A stretch of 60,358 nt of DNA, from assembly GCA_903834925.1 (NCBI GenBank), contig CAILLA010000307.1:1-60358 (forward strand), read 5' to 3'. The notes under the pieces were generated by a model. It worked only from the letters and a program-made list of their open reading frames with translations. It did not search any database and was not told the DNA's origin. Shown here in pieces: positions 8,913 through 18,053 of the stretch. This DNA is from an uncultured Schlesneria sp. GTDB taxonomy: Bacteria; Planctomycetota; Planctomycetia; Planctomycetales; Planctomycetaceae. The position numbers were made by a program, and so were the translations under genes. How positions within the stretch are numbered: the first letter of the stretch is position 1; each line of letters begins with the position of its first letter.

Positions 8913-8951
8913 TGGAAGATCCTGAGCCTGTTGTCATCTTTAATTGTTTGA

Positions 8952-10223
8952 TTACATTCCCGCTTTCAGGGCCTGCAAATGTCTGACAAAATGTTCTCGC
9001 AGGATTTCGGTATAGGTGCCGACGTTCGCTGCGAGAAGGCTTTTGACGGCGGGGCCTAGAGTAGGGTCCGTCAATGTTGATCCGAAGGTGCAATGCAGGA
9101 TCTGACGACCCTGGTTCGTGAATCCGCGACCTTGTGGCACGTCTTTCCAGCATTCCAGATAGTGTCGTTCGAGTTCAGCGATGTCCGGGCATTCGGCTGT
9201 GGTTGGAGCCGAATTCAGTGTTGCCGAAACGTGGTAGGTCGCCTTATCGGTGTTGTAACGTTCTCGGGCAAAGTCGATTAATCGGCGAAACAGTGCGGCG
9301 TCATGTCGAGCGACGACTCGCAACGCTTCGAGATAACTTGTTCCCGCTGTCTTGACGTGAAAACAGCCCCCTGTGGCTCTGGCCAAAGACCCGTACATCG
9401 AGAGCTTGTCCGATCCAGAATGCAGGCTGAGCTTATACGGTCCAAGCAGTTTCGCAATCGCCGCGTGATCGGCGAGCGAGCGGTCGAGCGCCGCCAAATC
9501 TCCTTTGAAATCGACTCCCTTTTCAAAGTCGCCAATGAAACGAGGAGCCAGGCTGACCAGCTTCATCCCTCGCGACAGGCACTGGTCGGCGATGATGTAA
9601 TGTTCGGCTAGCGTCGTTGGTTGATCGGTTTCGTCGACGCTCAATTCAATCTCATGATCCCGGCCAGCGGCGGTTTGCACGGAACGAATATGGTCAGCCA
9701 GTGAAACAGCCTGATTGATCGCTTTTCCATATTTGACGGCTGCTCGAAGACAGGCGGCTTCGGTCAGTTCAATCGTCGCACCCGTCGACAATGTGATCTT
9801 TCGCCCGCGATAGGCGTTAATCCAGGGGACTTCTCCCACGACGCTATCAAACTTTTCTCGAACCAGTTGTTCGGAGTAGTCATCTGCTTTCTGATCGACA
9901 TATCCCGACGGATCAATCGTGAAAAAGGTGAATCCCACGGCTGCTGTGGCGTCGACATCGGCGGTAGTCTTCAGATGGTCTGCGTCTGCACCGATCGCTC
10001 CGGTCCAGCCACTGGCCTCGGCCCCTTGCAGGGCGTCGTTCATCACTTGAGCGGGGGTGCGCGAGGTCCGCGTCATTTCCCGGATCGATTGTTGCGGGAA
10101 AATCGGCGCCATCCTTGACCCTGCTTCCTGCATCGCAGCGACGTGTCCAGGGGTTGCCAGGCCAATTCGATCTCCAAATCCAAAGCTGGGGGTCATTCCC
10201 AATGTTGTGCAATGCAGTGTCAT
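8952..10223 (-). CDS. uxaE: Tagaturonate/fructuronate epimerase
   Basis: The 423-residue protein starts at ATG 10223, with AAGGT 12 bases upstream. UxaE interconverts D-tagaturonate and D-fructuronate in the cytoplasm, linking galacturonate and glucuronate catabolism. The motifs match the Thermotoga type: FGFGDRIGLATPGH, QQSIRE, GADADHLK, ELSVDETDQPTT, APRFIGDFEKGVDFKGDL, LSLHSGSDKLS and HVKTAGTSYLEALR. Asp, Glu and His residues in these motifs are the likely metal and sugar ligands. It is divergent from an SDR gene resembling fructuronate reductase, which supports a uronate role. The length is slightly shorter than Thermotoga UxaE, mainly at the N-terminus. Confidence 0.9.
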   Translation of the reverse strand: MTLHCTTLGMTPSFGFGDRIGLATPGHVAAMQEAGSRMAPIFPQQSIREMTRTSRTPAQVMNDALQGAEASGWTGAIGADADHLKTTADVDATAAVGFTFFTIDPSGYVDQKADDYSEQLVREKFDSVVGEVPWINAYRGRKITLSTGATIELTEAACLRAAVKYGKAINQAVSLADHIRSVQTAAGRDHEIELSVDETDQPTTLAEHYIIADQCLSRGMKLVSLAPRFIGDFEKGVDFKGDLAALDRSLADHAAIAKLLGPYKLSLHSGSDKLSMYGSLARATGGCFHVKTAGTSYLEALRVVARHDAALFRRLIDFARERYNTDKATYHVSATLNSAPTTAECPDIAELERHYLECWKDVPQGRGFTNQGRQILHCTFGSTLTDPTLGPAVKSLLAANVGTYTEILREHFVRHLQALKAGM

Positions 10224-10411
10224 GGTGTGATTTACCTTCTTGAAACTCGATTTCCGCTCGGTCCATTTTATAGCGAACGGACAGGTCATCTGTCGCGGGA
10301 TGGAAATCGAGAAATGGTCGACGTGTCCGCTTGTTTATCGCCGTGGTTACAGTCAAAATCCCGCAATCAACAATGATTGTTCTCCACATTATGATACTTG
10401 GAAAGCGTGCA

Positions 10412-11200
10412 ATGGCTGCTGGCGATTATTTAAGCGAAATGTTTGGCCTCAACGGACTGACTGCAGTGGTCATCGGAGGAACTGGCACACTCGGGGGTGC
10501 GTTCTGCGATGCATTGGCCGGTGCGGGTGCTCATGTTCTGGTCGTGGGCCGAAATGACGAACATGGACACGAACGCGTCCGTGTGATCAGCGAGCGTGGC
10601 GGGTCGGCTGAATACTTTCCTTGCGATGCGACTCGACATGACGATCTGAATACTCTGGTCTCTCACCTGAAAACGAGTGGGCGAGAGGTTAATGTTCTGG
10701 TCAATGGAGCGGGCGTCAATTCCCCGACTCCGTTTCTGGACATTGGTGAAGAGGAATGGGAACGGATCTTGAACGTCAATCTTCGCGGCGTTCGACTGGC
10801 GTGTCAGGTCCTGGGTAAGGATATGCTCGAACGAGGGACCCAGGGGTCGATTATTAACATTGCATCGGTCAGTGCTGGTCCGCCACTCTCTCGCGTGTTT
10901 ACCTATTCTCTGACGAAAGCCGCTGTGCTCAGTCTGACTCAGAATCTGGCGCGAGAATGGGCAACGAAAGGAATCCGCGTTAACGCCCTGTCACCGGGCT
11001 TCTTTCCCGCCGAACAGAACAAGAAGGTTCTGACGCCCGATCGAGTTGAAAATATCATGCGTCACACGCCGATGGCTCGATTCGGATCACCCGAAGAACT
11101 TGCTGGAGCTCTATTGTTACTGGCGTCGCCCAAAGCAGGCAGTTTTCTGACTGGCCACAATCTGCTGGTTGATGGCGGATTTACTGCCATGACAATTTAG
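10412..11200 (+). CDS. SDR-family oxidoreductase, probable fructuronate reductase
   Basis: The 262-residue short-chain dehydrogenase starts at ATG 10412. Upstream ATGs at 10331 and 10391 are in frame but give non-homologous N-termini. The Rossmann motif is GGTGTLGGAF (TGxxxGxG-like, here GGTGTLGG). NAG is NGAGVN, and the catalytic Ser-Tyr-Lys are in ASVSAG and YSLTKAA. SPGFFPAEQNKKVL matches the SDR type of D-mannonate oxidoreductase, in which GFF-AEQN is characteristic. It would reduce fructuronate to mannonate with NAD(P)H. Divergent transcription from uxaE with 188 bases between them fits a shared uronate pathway. The general SDR assignment is secure; the substrate is inferred. Confidence 0.88.
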   Translation: MAAGDYLSEMFGLNGLTAVVIGGTGTLGGAFCDALAGAGAHVLVVGRNDEHGHERVRVISERGGSAEYFPCDATRHDDLNTLVSHLKTSGREVNVLVNGAGVNSPTPFLDIGEEEWERILNVNLRGVRLACQVLGKDMLERGTQGSIINIASVSAGPPLSRVFTYSLTKAAVLSLTQNLAREWATKGIRVNALSPGFFPAEQNKKVLTPDRVENIMRHTPMARFGSPEELAGALLLLASPKAGSFLTGHNLLVDGGFTAMTI

Positions 11201-11507
11201 GCGTATTTTCGGAGGAAACTGGCAAAACAACACGAACGACACTAATGGCAAAGAGCAGTTATCTTTGATTTTTCTCGACGACGAATCGATTTCGGAACAT
11301 GATCCCGGTATCGCCGTTCCGCGTCGCCGCAATGGAAAAATGATTGCGTTCGGATTGGTACGGGGGAAAGTTCACCCATTTGGCTTTTACCGCTCCTGCC
11401 AAAATCGCACCATTACTGTGAACCATTCGCGGGATCAGCGGCTGTTCTATTGAACCGTCGATCATCGCCGGTTGAAACGTAGAATGACATAGACGGAGAA
11501 GTGGCAA
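11201..11507. other. Intergenic/degraded region upstream of methylase remnant
   Basis: No supported gene is present. An 82-codon frame on the minus strand (11259-11507) has coding-like composition, but I recognise no family and see no ribosome-binding site, so it is not called. The region probably represents sequence that replaced the lost N-terminus of the methylase gene. Confidence 0.45.
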
Positions 11508-12125
11508 ATTTTTTTTGCTGTCCTACGCGACCAAAAATCGGAATTGGTTGAAGCGATCGGTTTGACGTCTTTCTCGCGAGAAGAATTTTATATTGCGGTC
11601 AACACGAACGTCGAAGAAATCACGAAGCTCGAACGTGCGCGCCGCTTTTTTGTCCGGGCTCGCCAAGCAAGAACTGGGCTTGCACAAACTGCATCACTTG
11701 GGAGGCGGGCGAACTGTAAGAATACGAGCCGATCAGGCATGTCTGGTGTTGTCTCACGATGGCTTGGCAGTGTTGTCGATCTTCCCGCAATTGCAGGAAG
11801 ACTGTTGCGAGTCCAAATTGAAAATCGTCCTGCTGATGACATTATCCGCCTTTACGACGATCCAGGAACGCTTTTTTATTGCGATCCGCCCTATGTGCAT
11901 GCATCCCGAGGCGACAGCAAGGCGTATGGATTCGAGATGGACGACGAGGCACACAAGACGCTGGCGAATGTCGTCTCGACCTGCAAAGGAAAAGTTGCAA
12001 TGTCCGGCTATCATTGCGATTTGATGGACACGCTTTATTCTGGATGGAACGGAATCGACGCGCCCGCGAAGATTTGTCACTCGATCAAATCGCTCCGATC
12101 CGAAGCACTTTGGACAAATTACTGA
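11508..12125 (+). pseudogene. 5'-truncated DNA adenine methylase (D12 class)
   Basis: The frame open from about 11508 reads FFAVLRDQKSELVEAIGLT and continues to SGYHCDLMDTLYSGWN and the terminal RSEALWTNY. It contains the catalytic CDPPYVHASRG (motif IV, DPPY) near 11883. This is a Dam/D12-class N6-adenine methyltransferase. The first ~50-60 residues, including the AdoMet-binding KWAGGK and FxGxG region of intact members, are missing and no start codon with a ribosome-binding site precedes the fragment. The protein would not bind AdoMet, so it is a remnant. The following pseudogene is the likely restriction partner. Confidence 0.8.
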
Positions 12126-12160
12126 AAATGCCTATCGACTAAGACGTTTCGAAAGCGACA

Positions 12161-12590
12161 TTGGAAAGCCGCTTTTCATTGAATGAGTCGATGTTCATTT
12201 CAGGGCAAGACCCACAACTTGCCTCGGACACGCAATCAACTGACTTCGACGCCATTTTTAATTCTGCCACACAAGCTTACCGTGAGGTTTTGATTGGCTG
12301 TCTTTTGGCTCGCCATCAGGACCAATCAATCAATCTTCGCCAGCCCTATGTGAATCTTGGAGAACACGCATTCAATGGCCGGACATCGGATGAGCGAGTG
12401 ATCAATCCCTTTTTGTATGAAAAGCGTATTCCAAACTCATGTGGCCCTTATTTGAGCGTTTTCGCAGGTCTGTAACGCTTGAGCCAAGAGGTGGCCTTCG
12501 CGACGTGACAGGTTACGACGCGCTCTTACGACTGATCAGCATTGCCAAATGCACCGTAGACGATGATCTGATTAATTCACTTCACGAACC
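12161..12590 (+). pseudogene. Frameshifted gene next to methylase, possible restriction endonuclease
   Basis: From ATG 12191 the frame gives FNSATQAYREVLIGCLLARH, then QPYVNLGEHAFNGRTSDERV, and reaches GPYLSVF before going out of frame at about 12463. One frame over, the text continues as RRSVTLEPRGGLRDVTGYD and ALLRLIS. A single-base deletion between TTTTC and GCAGG explains this. The C-terminus is lost where rsmE begins. I recall similar proteins next to Dam-type methylases but cannot name the family with certainty. Position and size suggest the restriction half of a dead restriction-modification unit. Confidence 0.55.
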
Positions 12591-12594
12591 CGTT

Positions 12595-13299
12595 TCAGAG
12601 CAGAAATTTGGCTGCCAACCCAATGGCGGCAGTTTCGATTCTCAGGATTTGACGGCCAAGCGCAACAGATTTGGCTCCGGCTCGTAACGCGAGTTGAATT
12701 TCGACTTCGCTGAAACCTCCTTCCGGTCCGATGGCGACGAGGAGTGGTTTTTCGTGATTTGCCACGAGCGATCCGATCGATTCGAGCGAATCGCCTTGGG
12801 GATGTGCGATCAACACGGTGTGATCGGGAACGAATTGTTTGATGAATTCGGGCCAGGATGTGACTGCACCAATCTCCATCAAGTGGTTGCGGCCCGATTG
12901 CTTACAGGCGGCGACCACCGTCTGGCGCAGTTTATCGAGTTTGCTTGTCCGAGGATCGACGACACTGCGTGATGTTGTCAGGGGAATCAGGCGACTGACA
13001 CCCAATTCCGTCGCCTTTTCGATTAACCAGTCAAACCGATCCCCCTTAGGGACCGCAGTAGCGATCGTCAGTATCTTTTGAGGCGGTTCTTCGGACCGAG
13101 CGGACTGGACTTCGAGTTCGACGTCACGCTTGCGAATCAACACGACTCGACACGTTGCCACCAGGCCGTTGCCGTTGAAAAGTTCGACAATGTCATCTGG
13201 CTGCGATCGCAATACGTGCGCAAGATGATGGGCTTCCGAGTCCGTTAATGTGACAGACCCGGCTTCAGCGAGTTGTGGGCAATAAAAACGATGAGACAT
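12595..13299 (-). CDS. rsmE: 16S rRNA (uracil-1498-N3)-methyltransferase
   Basis: RsmE methylates U1498 of 16S rRNA in the 30S subunit using AdoMet. The 234-residue product begins MSHRFYCPQL, the usual RsmE start, which falls 13 bases after the glgC stop. An alternative start at 13329 would overlap glgC. An N-terminal PUA-like domain (HHLAHVLRSQPDDIVELFNG) is followed by the SPOUT domain with KGDRFDWLIEKATELGV, IGPEGGFSEVE and the C-terminal knot motif LGRQILRIETA. These cover all diagnostic elements. It is probably co-transcribed with the upstream glgC. Confidence 0.96.
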   Translation of the reverse strand: MSHRFYCPQLAEAGSVTLTDSEAHHLAHVLRSQPDDIVELFNGNGLVATCRVVLIRKRDVELEVQSARSEEPPQKILTIATAVPKGDRFDWLIEKATELGVSRLIPLTTSRSVVDPRTSKLDKLRQTVVAACKQSGRNHLMEIGAVTSWPEFIKQFVPDHTVLIAHPQGDSLESIGSLVANHEKPLLVAIGPEGGFSEVEIQLALRAGAKSVALGRQILRIETAAIGLAAKFLL

Positions 13300-13312
13300 C
13301 AGTCTGCGAGTC

Positions 13313-14599
13313 TCACAATCTCCAGCCATCGGGCAGGATCGTCCCTTTAGGGATCACAATGATGCCGTCCTGAATGACGATCGGCATATTTTCCGGGACT
13401 TTCAGAACGTTTCCACCGCGAATGTGGACCCCTTTTCCAATCCGGCAGTTCTTGTCAACGATCACACCATCCAGCAAGCTGCCGTCTCCCACGCCGATAT
13501 TAGGAATTCCCGCTTGTTTATCTGCCAGAATGTCTTCGTCGGTCTGGTAGTTATCGGCACCCATCAGGATCGAGTTCGCGATCGTGACATTATCGCCGAT
13601 CTTGCAACGCAAACCGACCACGCTGTTCTCAACCATCGACCCTTCGCCGATCACGCATCCGTCGGCAATCAAGCTCCGTTTCACATGAACTCCGTCGCAG
13701 CGACTCGGGGGCAGGAATCGTGCGTGGGTATAAATCGGGGATTTTTCGTCCTCAAGTTTGAAAGGAGCATTCGGCAGCGTCAGATCGAGATTGGCCTCGT
13801 AGAACGATCGAATTGTTCCGATATCTTCCCAATATCCGTCAAACAGGTGGACATGGACCTTATGAGTCCGAATCGCCATCGGAAAGACTTCTTTTCCGAA
13901 ATCCTGGTAGTCGGATTTCGTCAGCAATTCGATCAGAGCCTTCAAATTGAAGAGATAAATCCCCATGCTTGCCAAGCAATCGCGTCCGTGACTTTTGATC
14001 CCGCGTGCATCGATCCAGGCGGGATCAGTTCGAACGTGTTGATCAATTTCCAAATCGGTTTTGGGCTTTTCGAGAAAGCCTCCGATCCGACCGCTGTCAT
14101 CGACCTTCATGATTCCAAACCCACGAGCAGCGTCACGAGTGACCGGTAGGGCGGCGATTGTTGCATCCGCTCCAGACGCTTTGTGAGTCGCTAGCATTTC
14201 TTCGAAGTCCATGCGATACAGCTGGTCTCCCGACAGGATCAGGACATAATCGAAGCCGTTCTGGTCGAAATGGCGCAGGTTTTTCCGAACGGCGTCGGCG
14301 GTTCCTTCGTACCAGTTATGACCTTCCATGGTTTGCTGGGCCGCCAGAATTTCGACGAAACCCCCGTCAAATTGATCAAAACTGTACGTTTGCCGAATGT
14401 GAGCATGCAGGCTGACGGAATTGAACTGGGTCAACAAATAGATTCGGTTGATCCCACTGTTGATACAATTCGAGATCGGAATGTCGATCAGACGGTATTT
14501 TCCGGCCAAGGGGACAGCGGGCTTTGATCGAACTTCCGTAAGCGGAAATAGTCGGGTTCCCTTACCCCCACCCAAAATGACCGCCAGCACATTTCGCAT
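13313..14599 (-). CDS. glgC: Glucose-1-phosphate adenylyltransferase
   Basis: GlgC makes ADP-glucose from ATP and glucose-1-phosphate, the committed step of bacterial glycogen synthesis. The 428-residue protein has the nucleotidyltransferase start ILGGGKGTRLFPLT, the substrate motif KPAVPLAGKYRLIDIPISNC, the EGTADAVR loop, LSGDQLYRMD (metal-binding Asp), GFLEKPK and YWEDIGT. It closes with a left-handed beta-helix of hexapeptide repeats (IGEGSMVENSVVGLRCKIGD). Length and order are normal. It is followed by rsmE after 13 bases. The upstream PfkB-type sugar kinase is on the same strand, suggesting a sugar-phosphate theme, but 184 bases separate them. Confidence 0.96.
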   Translation of the reverse strand: MRNVLAVILGGGKGTRLFPLTEVRSKPAVPLAGKYRLIDIPISNCINSGINRIYLLTQFNSVSLHAHIRQTYSFDQFDGGFVEILAAQQTMEGHNWYEGTADAVRKNLRHFDQNGFDYVLILSGDQLYRMDFEEMLATHKASGADATIAALPVTRDAARGFGIMKVDDSGRIGGFLEKPKTDLEIDQHVRTDPAWIDARGIKSHGRDCLASMGIYLFNLKALIELLTKSDYQDFGKEVFPMAIRTHKVHVHLFDGYWEDIGTIRSFYEANLDLTLPNAPFKLEDEKSPIYTHARFLPPSRCDGVHVKRSLIADGCVIGEGSMVENSVVGLRCKIGDNVTIANSILMGADNYQTDEDILADKQAGIPNIGVGDGSLLDGVIVDKNCRIGKGVHIRGGNVLKVPENMPIVIQDGIIVIPKGTILPDGWRL

Positions 14600-14783
14600 A
14601 TTAAATCCCTTCCAATGGTCGCGAGGCGCGTCAACGACAATTTACGAGCAATACCCAGAGTGGACGATGGATCTTCAGATTGGTCGTTGTCACCGTTGAT
14701 TCAAAACTCAGTTTCGACAGAGAATAGCGAATGAGTTTATGAAACGGGAGTAAGCCACAAGGGATTCGAGCCCCGGTTTCCAA

Positions 14784-15716
14784 CTAAAATGTGATGGTGT
14801 CGCGAAACGACCAATCGAGACTCGATTTGAGCTTCGTCAACTCGTCGACTAATGACGGCATCGCTCCGCTTCGTCCTGCGACGAGCGAACCAAACTGATT
14901 GGCAAGGTCGATTGTCGAAGCGAGCGGCCATTTGTGCAAATGTCCATAGATGATCGCTGCGGTAAAAGCATCTCCCGCTCCAACGGTATCGACGACGGCC
15001 ACGGGGACTCCAGGCCGTTCGATCACTTCATCACAGGTGACGGCCAGACAACCTTGGCTACCGCGCGTCACGCAAACAAGCTGTAGCTTCTTGTAATCAT
15101 CCAACAATCGTTTGGCGAATCGAATTTCGTCTTCTGGTCGATAATCGAAAAGTTGCGTGAGAACTTTCACTTCTTCGTCGTTCAGCTTGACGACGGTCGC
15201 ATGTGACATCGACTTTGCAATCCAGTCCCTCGCGAAAAATGGAGGACGCAAGTTCACGTCGTAAACCACCAGGCACTCGCTTGAGACCGATCGAAGACAC
15301 TGCTGGATCGTGTGTCTTGAAACGGGTCGTCGTTGCCCGAGTGTTCCGAAACAGATGGCCTGAGCCGAATGAACCACCTCAAGTAATTCTGGAGTCGCTT
15401 CCAGGAAATCCCAGGCAGAATTCTCAAGGAACGTATATCCCACGCTCGACTTGTCCTGTGGCCAGACGGTGACCGTTCCGGTCTGGTGATTGGGGTCGAT
15501 TTGGACAAATTCCGTGCTGAGGCCCTGAGCAGAGAGGAATTTACCGAGTTCCTCACCAAATTCGTCCTGACCGACTCGCGTTGCCACGGCGGCACTGAGG
15601 CCCAATTGTTGAGCGTGGAAAGCGACGTTGGCAGGTGCGCCTCCGGGCAATCGTCGATCGTGAAAACAATCCCAAAGGAGTTCACCCAGGCCAATCATTT
15701 GTACGGGTTGAGTCAT
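14784..15716 (-). CDS. PfkB-family sugar kinase (fructokinase-like)
   Basis: The 310-residue ribokinase-fold kinase starts at ATG 15716 (MTQPVQMIGLGELLWDCF). An in-frame ATG at 15749 is less likely. Signatures are RRLPGGAPANVAFHAQQLG near the N-terminus (sugar-binding glycines), DVNLRPPFF, LNDEEV and the catalytic VDTVGAGDAFTAAIIYGHLH (GAGD anion hole, Asp base). The residues around GGAPANVA resemble bacterial fructokinases, so fructose is the probable substrate; other ketoses or ribose cannot be excluded. It is cytoplasmic and ATP-dependent. Confidence 0.9.
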   Translation of the reverse strand: MTQPVQMIGLGELLWDCFHDRRLPGGAPANVAFHAQQLGLSAAVATRVGQDEFGEELGKFLSAQGLSTEFVQIDPNHQTGTVTVWPQDKSSVGYTFLENSAWDFLEATPELLEVVHSAQAICFGTLGQRRPVSRHTIQQCLRSVSSECLVVYDVNLRPPFFARDWIAKSMSHATVVKLNDEEVKVLTQLFDYRPEDEIRFAKRLLDDYKKLQLVCVTRGSQGCLAVTCDEVIERPGVPVAVVDTVGAGDAFTAAIIYGHLHKWPLASTIDLANQFGSLVAGRSGAMPSLVDELTKLKSSLDWSFRDTITF

Positions 15717-15813
15717 CAACTTACTTTCAAGACATTCCAGGGAAGTCACTGCAGCTTAAGCCCAGTGACAACCGATGTCATTCGTTTTGGAAATTACCGA
15801 TCGATTCGTGTAA

Positions 15814-16815
15814 TTATAAATCGGGCGCAGGAATTGGCGCGGGTGTCGGAGGCGTTGGAATCACGGACGGAGCAGCAGGGACGACCGAAGGTGACGCAAC
15901 ATTTGTTGCCGGTTGTGACACCGGAATCGACGTAACAGCCTGCTTCAAATCCCATCCGGTTTCATCATACGCGAAAAGATACGTTCCCGCCTTCAACTGA
16001 TAACGCATCTGCTGACTGCGATTACCGGCCTGAAGGAATTCAATTGTCCAGATTCGATCTTCGACAAACGTTTGAACGTAACCGGGCTTGATCGAATAGG
16101 CAGTCCCGTTCAGCATGTAAGACAATTCCGAGGTCGCTCCTTGGGGAAACATCAATTTGATTTCCCCTGCACGCGAAGCCGGTTGAGCGGCTACTGAATT
16201 CCGCCGCGTTTCAATCACGACCGGCGGTTCAGACGACTGAATCACCGACATCGCAGGGAAAATCGAAGGGCCCGACGAAATCACGGTCTGATACGAACTT
16301 CCCGGTGAATAGACATATCCATTGCCGTTATGAGTGTATTCGATCACGCCGCCACGCGTGGCATTGTTGAGAACCGTCCGCGAAGGATAGACGCCACCGA
16401 CAATCACAGATCGTGGAGGACTGATGGGATTTACACCGACAACAACCGTTGGCCCAACAGACCTCGAACTGGAATAGTATCCACCCGAATAGCCAACACT
16501 ATCCGTGTAAGCAACGCCGTTGTACGTACCGGGGTAATAACCACCTGACGTATAACCGCTTCTCTGATTTTGACGCAAAACGCCAACGGACGTCGTCCGT
16601 CGACCGTAATCATCAACGGTCGATCCAACTTGATCGATGACACGACCATCGACATCGACGGCTCGCCCATTCGAATCGATCCCTCGACTTCGTGGGTATT
16701 GCAATTCGGCTGGAAAACTTCCGGTGTAGGTTTGTTGTGCTGCGACATCGCGAGGCATGCAAATCGAAAATCCAATCACGGTCGCAGTCAACAGAATCAT
16801 TCGAGAACGAACCAT
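15814..16815 (-). CDS. Secreted Ser/Gly/Tyr/Pro-rich protein
   Basis: The 333-residue protein begins at ATG 16815 with AAGGT upstream. It has a signal peptide (MILLTATVIGFSICMPRDVAA, cleavage likely after AAA/VAA) and then a low-complexity region (~30-200) with repeated SGGYY/GGYYPG, VDGR and VGV segments. Residues ~230-300 form a more ordered part, with LMFPQGATSELSYMLNGTAY and TWTIEFLQAGNR-like strands. The C-terminal ~40 residues are Ala/Pro/Val-rich (VPAAPSVIPTPPTPAP). It probably sits in the periplasm or on the envelope. I do not recognise the function; the ordered part resembles small beta domains of planctomycete exported proteins. Confidence 0.8.
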   Translation of the reverse strand: MVRSRMILLTATVIGFSICMPRDVAAQQTYTGSFPAELQYPRSRGIDSNGRAVDVDGRVIDQVGSTVDDYGRRTTSVGVLRQNQRSGYTSGGYYPGTYNGVAYTDSVGYSGGYYSSSRSVGPTVVVGVNPISPPRSVIVGGVYPSRTVLNNATRGGVIEYTHNGNGYVYSPGSSYQTVISSGPSIFPAMSVIQSSEPPVVIETRRNSVAAQPASRAGEIKLMFPQGATSELSYMLNGTAYSIKPGYVQTFVEDRIWTIEFLQAGNRSQQMRYQLKAGTYLFAYDETGWDLKQAVTSIPVSQPATNVASPSVVPAAPSVIPTPPTPAPIPAPDL

Positions 16816-17105
16816 GATCTTACCTTTTTTCCGACCGATCAGCAGCAAACTTCGCTTACCGGTATTGTCATCGAGCGAGAGATGCATTGTCAATTGGGGT
16901 CGTTTTTGATGTCGATTTCGTCAGTAACCGTTTTCCTGATGACCCGCATCACAACCATTCAGGAAAAGAAACGACCGTACATCACATATGTTTCAGCCGA
17001 GATCTTCTGTATTGTAGACATCACGAACTGTCTCGACTCGATCGGTCCGTCGTCATTCGAGTTCATGTCGTTTGATTTGACTGTTATTCGTTGAGGCGGA
17101 TGTCG

Positions 17106-17828
17106 ATGCGTATCCTGATCGTCGAAGACGAAGAAGCCCTGGCTCTGGGATTGAAATTCAATTTCGAACAGGAAGGGTACGAAGTCCTGCTGGCAGGCGA
17201 CGGCCCCACGGCTTTGAAGCTGTTCCAGACATCGGTCCCTCGAATCGATCTGATTATCCTCGATTTAATGTTGCCAGGAATGAGCGGCTACGAAATCTGT
17301 ACTGCGATTCGAGTAACGAACAAGCTTGTGCCGATCATCGTGCTCAGCGCTCGAACACTCGTCGAAGACCGAATGCATGCTTTCGATGTCGGAACCGACC
17401 AGTATATTACAAAGCCGTTCGCACTGCCCGAATTGCTCAACCGCGTCAAAAACCTGCTGGAACGTTATCGCACGATATTGACCGACGTCGTCTCGACCAG
17501 TTCTTCCACGGATGTCGCCAAGTCCGATACCTTTCAGTTTGGCGATGTCCGAATTGAGTTCCAGGCATTTGAGGTTTACGTCGGCGAGAAGAAGTACAGT
17601 TTGACAACGCTCGAAATGCAGTTGCTGAGATACTTCATCGAGCATGAAGGTGAAGTCCTGTCGCGACATCGAATTCTGGAGGAAGTTTGGGACCAGTCGG
17701 CTGATGTGACGACGCGAACAATCGACAACTTTGTATTACGCCTGCGAAAAATCCTGGAACCGGACCCCGCCCAACCGAGGTATATTCTGTCGGTTCGAGG
17801 GACGGGATACCGTTTCCTGAGTAGTTGA
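17106..17828 (+). CDS. OmpR/PhoB-type response regulator, orphan
   Basis: The 240-residue protein begins MRILIVEDEEALALGLKFN at ATG 17106, with GAGG nine bases upstream; TTG 17091 and ATG 17100 are in-frame alternatives. The receiver domain (1-120) has the acidic pair DE at 8-9, the phospho-acceptor Asp53 in LIILDLMLPGMSG, Ser/Thr in VLSAR and Lys in ITKPFALPELLNRV. A winged-helix DNA-binding domain (~145-238) follows, with SLTTLEMQLLRYFIEHEGEV and VRGTGYRF. No sensor kinase gene lies nearby, so its partner is encoded elsewhere. Confidence 0.93.
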   Translation: MRILIVEDEEALALGLKFNFEQEGYEVLLAGDGPTALKLFQTSVPRIDLIILDLMLPGMSGYEICTAIRVTNKLVPIIVLSARTLVEDRMHAFDVGTDQYITKPFALPELLNRVKNLLERYRTILTDVVSTSSSTDVAKSDTFQFGDVRIEFQAFEVYVGEKKYSLTTLEMQLLRYFIEHEGEVLSRHRILEEVWDQSADVTTRTIDNFVLRLRKILEPDPAQPRYILSVRGTGYRFLSS

Positions 17829-17914
17829 AAAAATCCTGGTATGCTTCCTTTGTGCGGGTGATAATCACGAGTAGGCAGGCGTTATGGGGATGGGTTGGCA
17901 AAAAGTGAGTCCAG

Positions 17915-18008
17915 GTGAGCCGGGCGGCGTAAGCCCTCGGATTCGTTTATCGAATCGAAATGCGAATTAGCGAACGAAGAGTCCGAGGGCTTACGCCACC
18001 CGGCTCAC
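17915..18008. repeat. 94-nt inverted repeat, copy 1
   Basis: The left arm GTGAGCCGGGCGGCGTAAGC and right arm GCTTACGCCACCCGGCTCAC pair over about 28 bases with one mismatch. The second copy at 53917-54010 has exactly the same length. Confidence 0.92.
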
Positions 18009-18053
18009 CTCGTTTTTCGGTTTTTGTGAAACTAACTTTTTGGAGAATCAGGT

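Larger units (their letters stand above)
8650..8951. other. Intergenic region with two repeat elements
   Basis: No gene is seen. It holds the 75-base inverted repeat at 8710-8784 and a short copy of the GGGAGGGCGAGGCTCCCGCC element at 8889-8912. It separates the small membrane protein gene from the convergent uxaE gene. Confidence 0.65.

Noticed and set aside
11259-11507. 82-codon minus-strand frame
   Set aside because: Coding-like composition but no recognisable family, no ribosome-binding site, and it lies next to decayed genes.
14759-14785. T-arm-like sequence CGGGGCTCGAATCCC on the minus strand, possible tRNA
   Set aside because: Only about three T-stem pairs form and no D-arm, anticodon arm or acceptor partner can be found; the 5' side would lie inside the kinase gene.
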